Shown one piece after another: positions 10,524 through 21,541 of a stretch of DNA of 23,890 nt. A program made the translations under genes and the position numbers. The DNA is from Symbiodinium natans. Its lineage: Eukaryota; Sar; Dinophyceae; Suessiales; Symbiodiniaceae. The DNA lies in contig CAJNDS010000116.1 of NCBI GenBank assembly GCA_905221605.1, forward strand, positions 200,001 through 223,890. Direction: 5' to 3'. The notes beneath the pieces were generated by a model. It saw only the letters and a program-made list of their open reading frames with translations. It was not told the DNA's origin and made no database searches. Numbering within the stretch: position 1 is the stretch's first letter; every line of letters begins with the position of its first letter.

Positions 10524-13431
10524 CTGCTGCGCCAAGATTCCTGTGGTGCAGCCAGCCAACGTGAACGTGCGAACGGTGCTCACGCCCGCGCCGTCGTACT
10601 TGAGCACGTTGTCCACCTAGGTGGCCGAGGCGGAAACCATGTGTGAAGGGGGGCAGAGGAGTCTCCTCTGTCTCCCGCACCACAATGTGAAACACATTTC
10701 ACTCTCTTTGCTGCCCTCTATATTCTCCAGGCCGCGTAGAGCCTGAACCCGGTCACCGTGAGGTCGGAGGTGGGGATGTCCCAGGACACCGTGATGGTCG
10801 TCTCGGTGGAGGTCACGAAGGACACGGTTGGGGCCGTGGGCACCGCGGCGGCCGGAATCGAACTCTCCGGCGAGTAGAAGGTCTCCCCCACGGAGACCAA
10901 GTTGAATGCTGAGATGCGGTAGATATAGAAGGACCTGATGAGGTGAGAAGGGCAGGGGGCTTCTCTCGGGTTTTGCGATTCTGGGCGGCTCCCATGGCTC
11001 CTATGGCTGCTCCACACTACCGGTCTCTTTGTTTGGGACGTTTTGGGACTCTATCGGTCTCCAGCGATTCAACGGCTAGAGGGAGGAGGAGGCCTGGCCA
11101 CCAGCTGGAAGGTATCCACGTACGTCGTGGAGGTGTAGCTGTCCGATGCCACGGTCAGGGAGGTCCATTGCGCGGTCGGTGAGCTCTTCCGCTCCACGAT
11201 GTAGCCGAGGATGGGCGAGCCTCCATTGAAAGGCGCTGCCCAGGAAATGTGGACCGCAATCGAAGAGGTGGTCGCCCTGCGGCATGGACCAAATGGCCCC
11301 AGAGCAGCTTAAGGACACAACTGCGACACAACACAATAGCATGGGCAGGGCGCGACGCCGGCGCGCCCGTGTCATCCGAATTCACATGCTAGCTGTGATG
11401 CCGGCACCCTCACACACCCTCCACTCAACTCCACCTATGCACTCGCACACATGTGGGGAAGGTGGGGGAAGCCCGGCTCTTCGGGGCCTGTCCACGGCGG
11501 GTCGGCCCGGCGCGTCCGGCTTGGAGGCCGCGACGATCGAGAAGACGTTGGACCGGGCACCGTCCCCGGTGGGGTTCACGGACTGCGCCTGGAAGCGGTA
11601 CGTGTGCCCGGCCAGCAGCGCCACGGTGCCGTCGGAGAATACGGGGGCCCAGGAGTAGGAGAGGATGGCAGCCTTGGTGCCTCCGTCCCAGATCAAGTTG
11701 TTGATCGCCCCGCCATTCCCATCGTCGACCCAAAGCTTGTAGCCACTCATCCCCGAGGCACCCGTGAGCAAGGGCTTCTTCCACTGCAGGTCAATGCGGT
11801 AGCTGGACTGGAACGTCGCCTCCAGGTCGTAGGGCTGCCCCGCAACGTCCGAGGCCGTCAAGGTGATGCGCTCGCTTCGGGGGCCCTCCCCGGCAGCGTT
11901 CACCGCCGCGACGGCGAAGCGGTAGGGGTTTCCGGGGGTCAGGAACTCGAAGAACTCTTCGGTGGTGGTTCCCGACGCTGTGTTCTTTGAGATCTCCGTA
12001 TACCCGTCATCCATGAAGAGCCTGTAGTAGATCAGGGACGAAGTGCCAATGTCCTCGGCCCAGAAATTTCTTTACTGTTCACAAACCCGTCCGCGAACCC
12101 TCGTCTCTCAGAGCGCACAGAACATGCGGAGCGCAGGCCACAAGCGCACATTGCGGCGCTGCGAACGAGCGGCTGTAACAGGATCCCAGGCCAAGGAGAT
12201 CTTCTCGTTACTCTGGTCACCTGCGGAGCCGGCCCGGGAACCTTCCTTGAACCCTTAAGTGCCATGTATTTGCCATGTATTTGCCATGTAGCGCCATTTA
12301 GTGCCATTTAGTGCAATTAAGAGCAGAGCAGCTCTGCTACATGGCAAGGCTCACGGTCCAGGCCCCAGGCCTGAGCGCCGGATGTTCAGGGGCGGAGATC
12401 CCGGCTTGCGGAACTCGCAGCAAACAACGGCCGTGACGTCGCTGAGGGGGCTCTGACCGATGCGGCTCCAGTAAGACGTCTGGAACAGGTACCTCGGCTT
12501 CGGAGCTGCAGAGGATTGATGCCCGGGGGTCAAGAGATCGCAATGCGGGGAAGCGGCTGCCTCCCTTCCACCAGGCCGCCGATCATGAGCTCAACGTTGG
12601 ACGTGCCGTCCATGTCCCCCTCGTAGGTGAATCGCAGGACACCCCCGAGCCCATCGTTGCGGTAGAGCGTGTAGCCTCAACGGTTCGGCTTTACCAGGTT
12701 TCATGTGCTGGAGGGGGAGTTCAGTCAACACTCTAAGACTCTAAGACTCTAAGAGCCGCTTTCCGAAGCTTTCGCTTTGAGAGAGAGCCAGGAAGCGGAT
12801 GGTTGGAGACCACCCAGAGGCGGCTCCCGTCAGCGGCGTGAAGCGGAAGGTCATGCTTCCCGAGGCCGTGGTGATCAGCAACGCGGGGTCGGGCCTCTGC
12901 AACAAAGATTGGGGTACAAAACATAACAAAAAAAAACACGCGTGTGCGATCTAAGGGGCTTGATGGGCGGCACGGAGGGCTGCGCGGAGATGGTCACCGG
13001 CTCACCGTCGTCGCCGTTGGTGGCCATGATCCTGCAACAAAACAGAGCAGAGAAACGAATCGAGAAGCGAAGTTTGAGGACTCGGCTGCGCTGAGTCGGA
13101 TTTGGGTTTCTTCCCGTGTCGACTTGAGATACGTTGCCCCGGTCCCACCTTGTGGTTGGAACATTGCGCACCGATCTCAAGTCCCCCTCTCTTTCTGTCA
13201 ACACGGAACGATAAACAGATGAACGATCATGTGGCGTGGGACTGGAGCAGACCCTCCGCGCTCCTGTAGTAGTAGACAAAGCCTGTAACGAGTCCAGTGT
13301 CAGAATAGGAGAAGGTGTTTTCGTCGGTGATCACCAGCTGGTTGTCGATCGCCCCACCCAGGCCGTTATCCCTGAAGATCCGGTACCCCAGGATGGGCTT
13401 GGCGCTGCTGTCCTGCGGCGGCACCCAGGAC
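10524..13431 (-). CDS. FN3 domains 1-6 of the giant surface-protein gene
   Basis: Eleven exons: 13431-13264, 13031-12960, 12894-12797, 12675-12561, 12492-12371, 12220-12174, 12053-11488, 11276-11094, 10934-10733 and 10616-10524, with 10093 following. All lengths agree with the phase of both neighbours. FN3 cores are WVPPQDSSAKPILGYRIF, MTFRFTPLTGAASGW, KISLAWDPVTDIGTSSLIYY, IDLQWKKPLLTGASG, VHISWAAPFNGGSPILGY and ITVSWDIPTSDLTVTGFRLY; RYLFQTSYWSRIGQSPLSD and YRFAVAAVNAAGEGPRSE are clear strands F and G. Donors are GC at 12959, 12796, 12560, 12370, 12173, 11487, 11093 and 10732, GA at 13263 and GT at 10523. Domain 6 stops after CTTG, so an exon may be hidden in 10523-10094; AALSSTTAVSEV near 10270-10235 is a candidate. 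Function: probably rod-like extracellular spacer or binding modules following the PA14 domain. Confidence 0.92.
12259..12320. repeat. Short tandem repeat (GCCATGTATTT / GCCATTTAGT units)
   Basis: Three units close to GCCATGTATTT followed by two or three close to GCCATTTAGT, period 10-12. The array lies in the 150-bp intron 12370-12221 between two FN3 exons and makes up about 40 per cent of it. Confidence 0.85.
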
Positions 13432-13619
13432 CTCGTGGCAGAGCAAAGATGGAGCCTATGCTCTGAGTCATGCTTACTTGCCCTTCCCAAAAACAGAAGA
13501 AACAATACCAATAATGCAAAGAAAACACAATGTAGAATAGTTATAGGAATAAGAATAAGAACTTAAAACTAGAGCAATTATTTTACTTCGAACATCCCCA
13601 CCCTCTCTTGGTAGAGATA

Positions 13620-13852
13620 CTCTAGGGTTAGGCACTCCAGGGACACTCTGGGGCTGGGCACTCCGGGGACACTCTGGGGTTGGGCACGAGACTCTGGGGC
13701 TGGGCACTCCAGAGAGGTGGACACTCTGGGGTTGGGCACTCCAGGCAGACTGGGGTTGGGCATTCCAGAGAGAGGGAGAGTCTGGGGCTGGGCACTCCGA
13801 AGACACTCTGGGGCTGGGCAATGCAGGGAGAATCTGGGGTGAGTTCCGGGCG
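13620..13852. repeat. Minisatellite, unit about 18-25 bp (ACTCTGGGGCTGGGCACTCC)
   Basis: About ten imperfect copies of a G-rich unit around CTCTGGGGTTGGGCACTCC, differing in length and with GGGGCTGGG/GGGGTTGGG variants. It lies in the inferred 547-bp intron 13978-13432 between the PA14 domain and the first FN3 domain. Open frames across it, rich in proline and serine, are products of the repeat. Confidence 0.92.
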
Positions 13853-13978
13853 AGGAGAAGAATTCCGGGTGAGGAGAGCAGTTGAATTTAACATCTAACA
13901 ACCCCACACCGAGGTGGGGAATAAAAATATACATATACATATGTCATATATGTATCGGGCAGGCATCTTCAGGCCAGC

Positions 13979-14762
13979 GTCAGGTGGTTCACGTCATACT
14001 GGTAGTCGTGGTGGTAGAAAGCTTCGACGGGTCCTGCGTCTTCATACTTCGCGTGACTTCGTGTGACTTGCGCCGGGGAGTGCAGATGCGTGTTTGGGGT
14101 GCGTCTGTTTTGTACAACGTGTTGTATCGAGCAAAGAGAGTATAGAGAGAGAGAGAGACAGACAGAGAGAGAGAGAGAGATTCTGTGGCAGGTTGTGGGT
14201 TTTGGGGCGCTCTCCTGGCTTGTCGTAGACCAGGACGGTCTGTGGGAAGAGCCCGAGTTTCGAGCGGGAGTGGAACCAGGAGTCCCGGCCGATCACCTCC
14301 CGGACCAGGCCCTGGTCGGAGGACCACTCCAGCCGCATCCGGGCGAAGCCCGTGCGCTCGTAGTACATGACCTGGACGTGGTAGAGCCGGTCGCCGGTGA
14401 GAAGGATGGGCCTCGTCTGGAACTGTCCGGCTTCGTCCTGGCTCAGGATCAGCTCATCATCCAGCCACAGCTTGGCCCCGTCGTCGGCGGTCACGTAGAA
14501 GGTGTAGTTGGCGGGCGTGACCACCTGCAAGTATCCGTCAAACTGTGCCGAGGCGTAGTCCGAAGACTCTGCAGTGACCAGGCCTTCACCCCAGTTGAAG
14601 TCGATGGCCGTATCCACTTGCGAGATGGCAGGAACGCCCTCCACCCAGCGGTTGTTGAAGTACCGGGCGTTGATGCCGCCCTTGTTTAGGGCATAGCAGT
14701 TCACCTTGTGCAAGCCCGTGGTGTCCAGCCGCAGATTCACACGGAAGAGCCCCGCCCCATGC
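13979..14762 (-). CDS. PA14 domain 2 of the giant surface-protein gene
   Basis: A beta-barrel domain often found in extracellular, carbohydrate-binding proteins. Exon 14762-14220 begins after the acceptor CCAG (14763). It reads LRLDTTGLHKVNCYALNKGG, then the PA14 core INARYFNNRWVEG, IDFNWGEG, YASAQFDGYLQV, NYTFYVTADDGAKLWLDDEL, LTGDRLYHVQVMYYERTG and ARMRLEWSSDQGLVREVI. The DDGAKLW motif and the ERTGFARMRLEW end are hallmarks; the DD pair corresponds to the calcium/sugar-binding aspartates of yeast PA14 lectins. The domain looks complete (about 140 residues). A second exon, 14056-13979 (GPVEAFYHHDYQYDV), links it to the first FN3 exon; its length (78 bp) fits the phases, but donor and acceptor choices there are less sure. 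The frame read on past 14220 into a TC-repeat is intron. Confidence 0.9.
14135..14180. repeat. GA microsatellite
   Basis: GA dinucleotides broken by a few CA units, in the 163-bp intron 14219-14057 just downstream of the PA14 exon. Confidence 0.9.
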
Positions 14763-15165
14763 CTGGATCTGGGGGCGATTTCTCACGTGTCTATCTCAAG
14801 CGTCTGAGTCTTTGAGTTCCCTCACATCCCTCGTGGCCCTCTCCACAACAGCATCACGTTTTGCCACTCCCGGAACCAACTTCATGCTTTCCCACTTGCC
14901 TCACAATGTCCAAGGGAGGGCGGAAAGGCGGTGTCCGCTGCTCAGGGCCTGCAAGGTTCTTTGCATGGGGGAGGAAAGGCTTTGGAATTCGGGGCGTGGC
15001 ATGTGGGGGTGGGTTGTTCAGAACTCTTATGCCAAGCCTGACACTGTACACCTCGCCCTTGCGCCTCCCTGTGTCGTGCTAGTTTTTCGGAAAACCTGTG
15101 AACCCACCAACTACGAAACTTGGTGCAACAGTACACTGAGATGCTATAGGCCCTGAAACCACAAC

Positions 15166-15194
15166 AGGGTTTAGGGTTTAAGGTTTGGGGTTTG
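15166..15194. repeat. Short TTTAGGG-like tract
   Basis: Three to four imperfect TTTAGGG units (TTTAAGG, TTTGGGG variants), lying in non-coding DNA between the last filamin exon and the PA14 exon. Confidence 0.75.
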
Positions 15195-15495
15195 CTGGCG
15201 ATACATGCAAGTGCATCAACATATACCTTCGAAGTGCCCTAGAGTGCCATTGTGCTCGTCCATGCTAATCGTGCCGCCCTCACAGGAGCATCTTGTCAAA
15301 CATCATCCATGTGGCAACGCGTGCCCTAATGCATGTCACCATGGTGGCTGGCCATCAGCTTCGCAGATCATGAAGTTGTTTCCTGAGCTCCGGTCTGCGC
15401 AGCAAGGCATGAGGCTCTCAAGACTCTCAAAAGGTTCCACCCGAAAACCCGAACGCATTTTAGTTTGTTTCGGATAAAGCGGATTCGATTCCGGA

Positions 15496-16783
15496 CATAT
15501 TGGACCAAGGTGCCCTGATCCGGCACGTCGTTCCCAAACTCATCCCGGACTTGGAAGATCACCATGTTGTCGGTGCTCTTGCGAATTTCCGGGAAGAAAG
15601 TGGTGAAGGCGTACACGTAGCTGACCTATCGCTCTTCTGCGTTTGCTTTTCAATAAGAGCGCTTCTGATTCGATGCCGCGCCCGAGGCGCAGACCCCATT
15701 GGTCGAATCGATCGGCTTGGGGTTGATCACAAGCCTTGTGCAGCAAGGCTTCTGGAAGCTCTCTTTTGTGGGTTAAGAGTCCGGTTGCTTCGGCCCCCCG
15801 AAGGTCTGGCGATGGCACAAGATGGCACGCGTGCGCACCGAGCAACGGAAAGGTGTGCGGAGCCACCGGATTCACCGGCTGCCCATTCACGCGCAAGACG
15901 ACGTTGAAGGTTTGAGCCTGCCACTAACAGTCACAGCCTGTCACCACATGTCGCTACAGGTCACTACAAGTCGCTCCGACAGCAGACAGCAGACTTGAAG
16001 ACTGCTTGTCAACAGCAAATCAACGGCTGCAACCCGTTGCAACCCTTGATCACATCTTATCCGCTCGCAGGCCTGCGTGATCAGATACGAGCACTTGTAC
16101 CTGGCCATCCCAAGGGCATCTAGTGCCGAATCTAAGCATCCGGGGCATCTGCACACATGCAACCCGCGCGGCGCACACACCGAGCCCCTGATCTGCGCAG
16201 TTCATGCGGCTGTCATCGAGCGTCACCTCAAGGAAAGCGGCCAGAAAACGGCAAGTGCTCCAACATTTCTCCAGACGCATCGCCCACCAAACTGGCACGC
16301 ATTGCCACGCCCTCAGCATCGGGCAGGCTCTCCAATCGAAGTGCCCCTGCGAAAAGGGCTGCATCATGCTGCATCCGCCACTACGCTTCCGATGAAAAAA
16401 AGAGTTCGGGTTCTACTCTCTGGCCTGTTGTTGAGCTGCGCATCGCGCAGGGTGACATAGAAGACGCCCTGCAGAGCATGTGAGAGCTGGCCCGCAACCT
16501 CTGCCCTGCCGTGCCCTGCAGTGCCCTGCTGCGCCCCCGCTGCGCCCCAGCTGCGCCCTTGGCGCGCGCCCTGGCCTCCACGCCAGCCTCTGCATACTGC
16601 AGGCCGGTGCCGGTGATCAGGCTGTGAACCTGAGTGGGTCCCAGGATTCCTCTTCTTCCCGGTTCAGCCTCGGCCGCTAGGATCCTTTTGCGGCCCGTCG
16701 TTGTCCCATCTTTGAGCTGCGCGCAGCACTGGTGGGACCCGGCTCCACGCGTGTGGTGAAGGGGGAGCCCACAATGTCAATGC
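15496..16783 (-). CDS. Filamin-type repeats: end of repeat 1, repeat 2, start of repeat 3
   Basis: Small exons: 16783-16725, 16629-16576, 16468-16417, 16346-16277, 16100-16073, 15917-15837 and 15625 to about 15496. The first gives GIDIVGSPFTTRVEPGPTSA, the I-x-GSPF signature ending a filamin/ABP280 repeat. Next come VHSLITGTGLQYAEAGVE and VFYVTLRDAQLNN (start of repeat 2), ALRLESLPDAEGVAMRA, YKCSYLITQ and AQTFNVVLRVNGQPV (its end). The last exon, VSYVYAFTTFF then MVIFQVRDEFGND, starts repeat 3. Donors at 16724, 16575 and 16072 are GC; those at 16416 and 16276 are read as GT. Each internal exon length agrees with both phases. Repeat 3 is not closed: 15495-14763 holds only a weak candidate at about 15051-15038 (EVYSVR). 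Filamin repeats occur in cytoskeletal crosslinkers but also in protist surface proteins; beside PA14 and FN3 the latter is likelier. Confidence 0.78.
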
Positions 16784-17926
16784 CTAAAACAATGGGCAAG
16801 CAATGGGCGAAAAACATCAATAAGCTCGCATAAGCCGGCTCGGGTCAATGATGGTCCATGGTCATGGCTCTACATGCACTGCCTTTTTCCCTCTGCACCT
16901 CGCGATTGACCTGTCACGAAGAAACAAGTGGATCCGCCGGCCATACAGTGTGCCGGGCCGCCTTCTCGACGTAGGAGACATCGCGCCCGGTCTTTCAGCA
17001 CACGTGTGCGTGTGTGTGCGCGTGAACGTTTGAACCATCTCCGAACGCAACGTACATTTGTGACGTCTCGTACGATCTCCTTGGCGGTCTTCGCGACTGA
17101 TGCAAGCTGCAGGTTCTCAAACCGTCGTCAGCGGGTGAATGTTCTTGATCCATTGGACCCCTTCGGAAACGTGCCAGCGTGTATCTCCTTTCACTCCTGT
17201 GGACGTTTCGGGTTCTTCTTGAGGTCCTCAGGTCTCAGGCCTTCTCCCGGCTGAGCGAGCGCACAAGCCCCGGGGGGTTAGAAGCAGGGCCGCTGTATGA
17301 GTTGAGGACCTCGGAATCCATGTCGTTCCTCGGAGAAGTCGCCGCACTCGCGGGTATACATCAAAATTGCACTTGTGTCACAGATATGATTACTATCCAT
17401 TATTGATGTTGTTGCTATACTTGAGAGTTGCTATCAACATTATTGTTTCTCTCCAGATATTCATTGTTACATGAACGGTATAGCATATTCAAGAAGTAAA
17501 TTTACATGAATGTGTATACTCACACATATGCAGACAGAGGAAAAGACTCTATGAAATCGAGAGGACGTCCCAAGTGCCGCCGGGGCGTCTGCTCCTCCCA
17601 GGCGACTTCCGAGCTTCGTCGGCCCAGGAAGGGCTCCTTCAGGGCCTCGCCTGCAGAATCCCAAACCGGGTGGGAGATGCAACGAAAGGCGCCAAATTGA
17701 TTCTTTTCGGGTGGAAGAGGGGCGGGTTTGGGCCTGGCAGCGTCGGGAGGTTCCGGAAGCAGCCGAAGAGGCTGCAGAAGCTCAGGACCTGAACGTTCGG
17801 TCATTTAAGCGAGAAAAAGAGGGAGACGGGCGCATTGAATGGAATGAGAAACATGGAAAGAGCATTTCAACAAAAAAAGCAGAAAGATAGTGGATTCAAC
17901 GGCTGGCCTGCAAACATCCGTAGGCC

Positions 17927-19283
17927 AGAAGCTGCCAGTGGAGGCTCGGGTACCAGCCGGAGAAAACCTCGCCGAAGGGCCAAATGGAGACCACATAGCA
18001 TTAAACAACAAAAACATAATACATACAAAAATATACCTATATATCCAAACACACACATATGTTTGTATCTATACAGTATTCCCATTATAAACAAGTACCA
18101 GTGCCCCAAAAGAAGTCCCAAGTTTGGGAAACTGCGTCCGATATGCGGCCGACGCGGCCAAGTAGTAGAGGAAGGCGATGGAGAGAGTCCCGGAGGGGAT
18201 GGACACGAGCTTGTCCTTTGCGCTCGAAAGACCACCCCAGTGTTGAAGGGTTTGTAGGGTTTATAGGGTTTGTAGGGCTTGTAGGGCTTATAGGGCTTAT
18301 AGGGCTTATAGGGTTTATGGGGTTTATGGGGTTTATAGGGTTGGCAGCACAAACAAGGCGGGGGCTCCTGGTTTCCGTTGGCCACGTTCACCTCGGGTGT
18401 TGCCGAGCTACGGCCCTTGCTGTCAGATGCGAAAAAAAAAACCATCGAACTTCTCAACCTTGATCCAAAAGGCGTGGATCAGCTCGATCTCCTTGCGATC
18501 CGCGCACTCCTTCCTCATCATGGCCGGTGGGATGGCGCCCCCGACTCGGCTGCCACTGGTGCCAGAGAAAGCTGCCAAGCAGCGTGCCACGACCTGTGCT
18601 TCTCAGCACTTCAGCACTTCTCAGCATTTTCCGCAACATGCGTTTCAAGAAGCTCCTCTCCCACTCAGTCAGGATGGTCACTACGTCTGGTCGCTTGACT
18701 CGCGTCAGGGCACGATGATGGGGAAGAACCAGTTGGGGGGCGCCAGAGCCGCGGTCAGCTGGACGAGCTCCGAAAGCCGGCCCAAGATCCCGGAGTAGAT
18801 GTACCATTTCTTCTTGCTGTAGTCCAAGCTCTGCGTCCTCTGAGCAAACATGCACCCCACAAAACGAATGCAAAAATGCACGTGGTGTCCAGTGCACGCA
18901 ACGGCATGGACCGTGCTGAGGCGGGGTCACAGCCGGAAGCCCCATGAGCAAGCCCATGACGCAGTCAACAGTGGTCATGAAGATGTCAATCAGCACGGCC
19001 GTCACGGGCGAGCTCTGGGCGTTTCCCACGCCATAGACGCGACCCCAGAACAGCATGTTGACGACGATCTGCTTGGGGTAGTTGATGAGGACCTGCAGAA
19101 GCCCATAGGTCCGAAACCGGCCATAAGACTCCACGACCTGAGATGCATCTCAGCAGTGGGATGACAACGGAAAGAGGAGGACATAGGAGGACAGATATGG
19201 AGCCTGTGCGTTAGCCAGGCTGCGGTGTTGGGATATCCCTTCGGCAAGAACATCTGCTGCATGAAGCTTTTTGGCTTCTCGAC
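17927..19283 (-). CDS. DUF647/RUS-like membrane protein, unit 2
   Basis: Exons 19283-19224, 19137-18934, 18830-18707, 18571-18459, 18415-18368, 18215 to about 18126, and possibly 17968-17927. They read SFMQQMFLPKGYPNT (the LPxGYPxSV motif of the RUS family), VESYGRFRTYGLLQVL (the DYxxYxxxDxLQ segment), VYGVGNAQSSPVTAVLID (GVGxxxATxxxAxxxW), then DYSKKKWYIYSGILGRLSEL (the LDxxxKxWRLxADxxND segment) and TAALAPPNWFFPII. SGTSGSRVGGAIPPAMM matches the GVAGGATRAAL region. A hydrophobic stretch, SGTLSIAFLYYLAASAAY, may be the C-terminal membrane segment. Joins use GC (19223, 18933), GA (18706) and GT (18458) donors in phase; intron 18458-18416 would be only 43 bp. It is more diverged than unit 1. 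Plant RUS1/RUS2 act in early seedling growth and UV-B/vitamin B6 responses; their chemistry is unknown. The last exon and the stop codon are not settled. Confidence 0.7.
18247..18342. repeat. Tandem GGGTTTATA-type repeat (TTTAGGG-like)
   Basis: About ten units of 9-10 bp such as GGGTTTATAG, GGGCTTATAG and GGGTTTATGG. It sits in the inferred intron 18367-18216 of RUS unit 2. On the minus strand it reads as lysine/proline/tyrosine repeats (PYKPYKP), which is a repeat artefact and not protein evidence. Confidence 0.93.
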
Positions 19284-19687
19284 CTGTTCATGACATCCTT
19301 CGGCTGCTGGTGACCAACCTCCGAAGCAAAAGAATGGCATTCCTTGCCTCCACCGCCTCCACATGGGGCAAGGCCTTGATGTCTAGCTGTCTCACTGCCT
19401 GGACATTTCCAAGCCTCGCAAGTCTCCGTCGTCACGACTTGTTCCACTGACGTTAACAGCTTGAATGTTAACAACTTGACAGCTCTGGTCCTAGTGCCTG
19501 GCACTACTGCAATTTGCTGCGATGCATCTTGGCTCCGGGCAGATGGACGATGGACAAGACTCCGAACCACATCAAGCTGGCTTCAAGGGACTTTTCTTCC
19601 GCCTGTCAGGTGGAATCCACGCACAGCTTATTCTTCCTTGTCCTCTTGCTGCTGGTGTGCCGTCTTTATTTGGCTCTTCTTCGCCTC

Positions 19688-21541
19688 GTCGCTGGTGCCG
19701 ATGCCGATCGCTCCCAGCAAAAGGCCCATGCCGATGAAAAGGCCGAAGATCTTCCCACCCCGGTCCTCAACCGAACCACACTGAAACCGAAACCATAAGA
19801 AGAGAAGATTGACTTAGGCAATGCTCTTCTTTTGAGGTACTAGTGTCTGTGCATCCTGCCTGGTTGCTCTCCTTGAGCGAGATGTCGCCGAAATCCGGGT
19901 CCTTGCCTTACAACGGAAGCCAAGAGAAGAGGAGCGGCCAATGCTGAAACTGCTTTGGGCTCCCCTGTGCATTTCCCTGTGAATCTCCTCACCGGCTGCG
20001 CCTGGAGGCAGCGTACCGCCCTTGGCGAAATGCTGCAAGATCACCGACCGCACGGCACCCGACATTGTGCCCGCAACCAGGCACAGGGCCTGAAGGCGAG
20101 GCCGTGCTACGGTCGCTGATGCGAATGCACCTCGAATGGCTCAAAGCCGAGCCGCGGGTCCCAGGTAAAGGAAGGCGACTATGCGCGAGAAGATGGCCGC
20201 CAAAATCTCCTCCACAGGGTCCAACTGTGCAAGAGGTGGAACTGCGCTCATGATAGATCATAAGTGACTCGGAAATGTTTGCAGAAAGTCACGGCTCATC
20301 ATGTGTGCCTTGCTTCTTGATCAGTTGAGCCTGTTATGCCTCAAAAAGGCGTTGTCTTCCGTACTTCGAGACCTTTCCGAAAATCCGTTTGGGTCCAGGG
20401 ATGGGAGGGATTTTTTGCAACCGCCGGGCTACACCCAACGCATGTTCGGCTCTCCCTCGGACCCTGGCGATGACTTTCCCGAACATCACGCCAAATCATG
20501 GACAAGAATGGTAAGATCATGCACAAATCCTCATTGCTTTAGCATCAAGGCCTACGGCAATTCAACAATGGCTCCACGAAGTGTCCAACGGCATTCACCA
20601 CCTCCGCAGACATGCGAAAGGCCCGGGGGGCCGCTCCTCGGGTTCCAGAATTGTCATGCACATCAACCAGCTTCATCAGATGCATACGATTCCCCCGTGA
20701 TAGCTCTCGTCTCACTGAAAGCTCCAGCAAAAAACATTCGTGGCTGGGAATGCTGGGAATGCGCACGGTAGCGGTCCGTGAAGCTTGGCGTTGCCACCTG
20801 AGCCGCACAGGGTGTGCAGCTGCCTTGCGAGAGAGGGCACCTCTCGTAGCTGAAGCTCTCCCGCAGCTGAGAATGGCGCGCCCATGCCGATCACCGTTGC
20901 CAGGAGGTCCCTTCCCATGGAGAGCGCCGTCGCCTCCGCAGGCGTCTTGGTCGGGTCACCCACGCCGTGGAACTTCATCACGGCCTCTTCAACATGCGAA
21001 ACAACGAAGTATACAAACCAAGGGAAGAAATGCAGGCTCTCTGCGGCAGAGGGCCTGGCCTGCTTGCTGATCACCTAAACAGAAAGAGATTCCAGGCGAG
21101 ACGTGCACAAAAGCTGAAAAGCCCAGTGTGCGAGAAGCAAGAGCAGCATCAAAAGCAGCGGGCTGCTAGAGCTCACTTTTAAGAGCTTTAGCTGCTTTAG
21201 CTGCTTTAGCTGCTTTAGCTGCGCTTTAGCTCCCCACTTGTTCTCAGGCCGAGCTGCCGTGTTGACGAAGAACGTCACCTCTCAAGCCGCACTCTCCCAT
21301 GTTCACACGTCGTAAAGCGAAGAGGAATACAGAGAATTGCTCACCCAACACAGTTCAACACGCGCACATAGCCTCCAGACTCCTTGTGCAGACTCATCCA
21401 TCCACATCCCTCTTGATTTGTGTCTCCTGCCTGCTGGATCGTGTCCCAGAGCTGGTAGCGGCCATACTCGGGCGCGACGGAGCTCGGCCAGCCCTCGGGC
21501 GCGAAGACGGCCAAGAAGTAAGCGCGGGCCATGGCGCGTCC
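19688..21541 (-). CDS. DUF647/RUS-like membrane protein, unit 1
   Basis: Exons 21541-21431, 21038-20882, 20636-20578, 20209-20153, 20089-20000 and 19765-19688, all phase-consistent. The sequence follows the RUS core in order: FAPEGWPSSVAPEYGRYQLW then DTIQQ; FHGVGDPTKTPAEATALSMG then RDLLATVIGM; APRAFRMSAEVVNAVGHF; EILAAIFSRIVAFLYLGPA; ALCLVAGTMSGAVRSVILQH; and the hydrophobic KIFGLFIGMGLLLGAIGIG. An ATG at 21532 in a good context (GCGCCATGG) could start translation right before the PEGxP motif, leaving out the usual N-terminal 100 or so residues; otherwise 21541 is an internal acceptor. At the 3' end two readings exist: a stop at 19630-19628 after a charged tail (HQQQEDKEE), or a GC donor at 19687 joining 19283 in phase to fuse both units (GTSDE to VEKPKSF). 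Donors: GC at 21430, 20881, 20152 and 19999, GT at 20577. RUS proteins are predicted membrane proteins. Confidence 0.78.
21186..21231. repeat. Tandem 9-bp repeat (TTTAGCTGC)
   Basis: Four to five head-to-tail copies of TTTAGCTGC, the last one altered. It lies in the intron 21430-21039 between the first two exons of RUS unit 1. Confidence 0.93.

Noticed and set aside
13578-13940. Proline/serine/cysteine-rich frames (ECPAPESR type)
   Set aside because: They are the translated minisatellite at 13620-13852.
13979-14762. PA14 as a sign of a toxin
   Set aside because: PA14 is a general carbohydrate-binding or structural domain in many eukaryotic surface proteins; beside FN3 and filamin repeats there is no toxin component here.
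16920-17010. Possible filamin exon (SYVEKAARHTV or LYGRRIHLFLR)
   Set aside because: The two look-alikes are in different frames, and the first has no donor compatible with exon 16783; exon 21787 gives a far better in-phase join.
17867-18457. Minus-strand frame with repeated PYKPYKP
   Set aside because: Translation of the GGGTTTATA tandem repeat inside an intron, not a real repeat protein.
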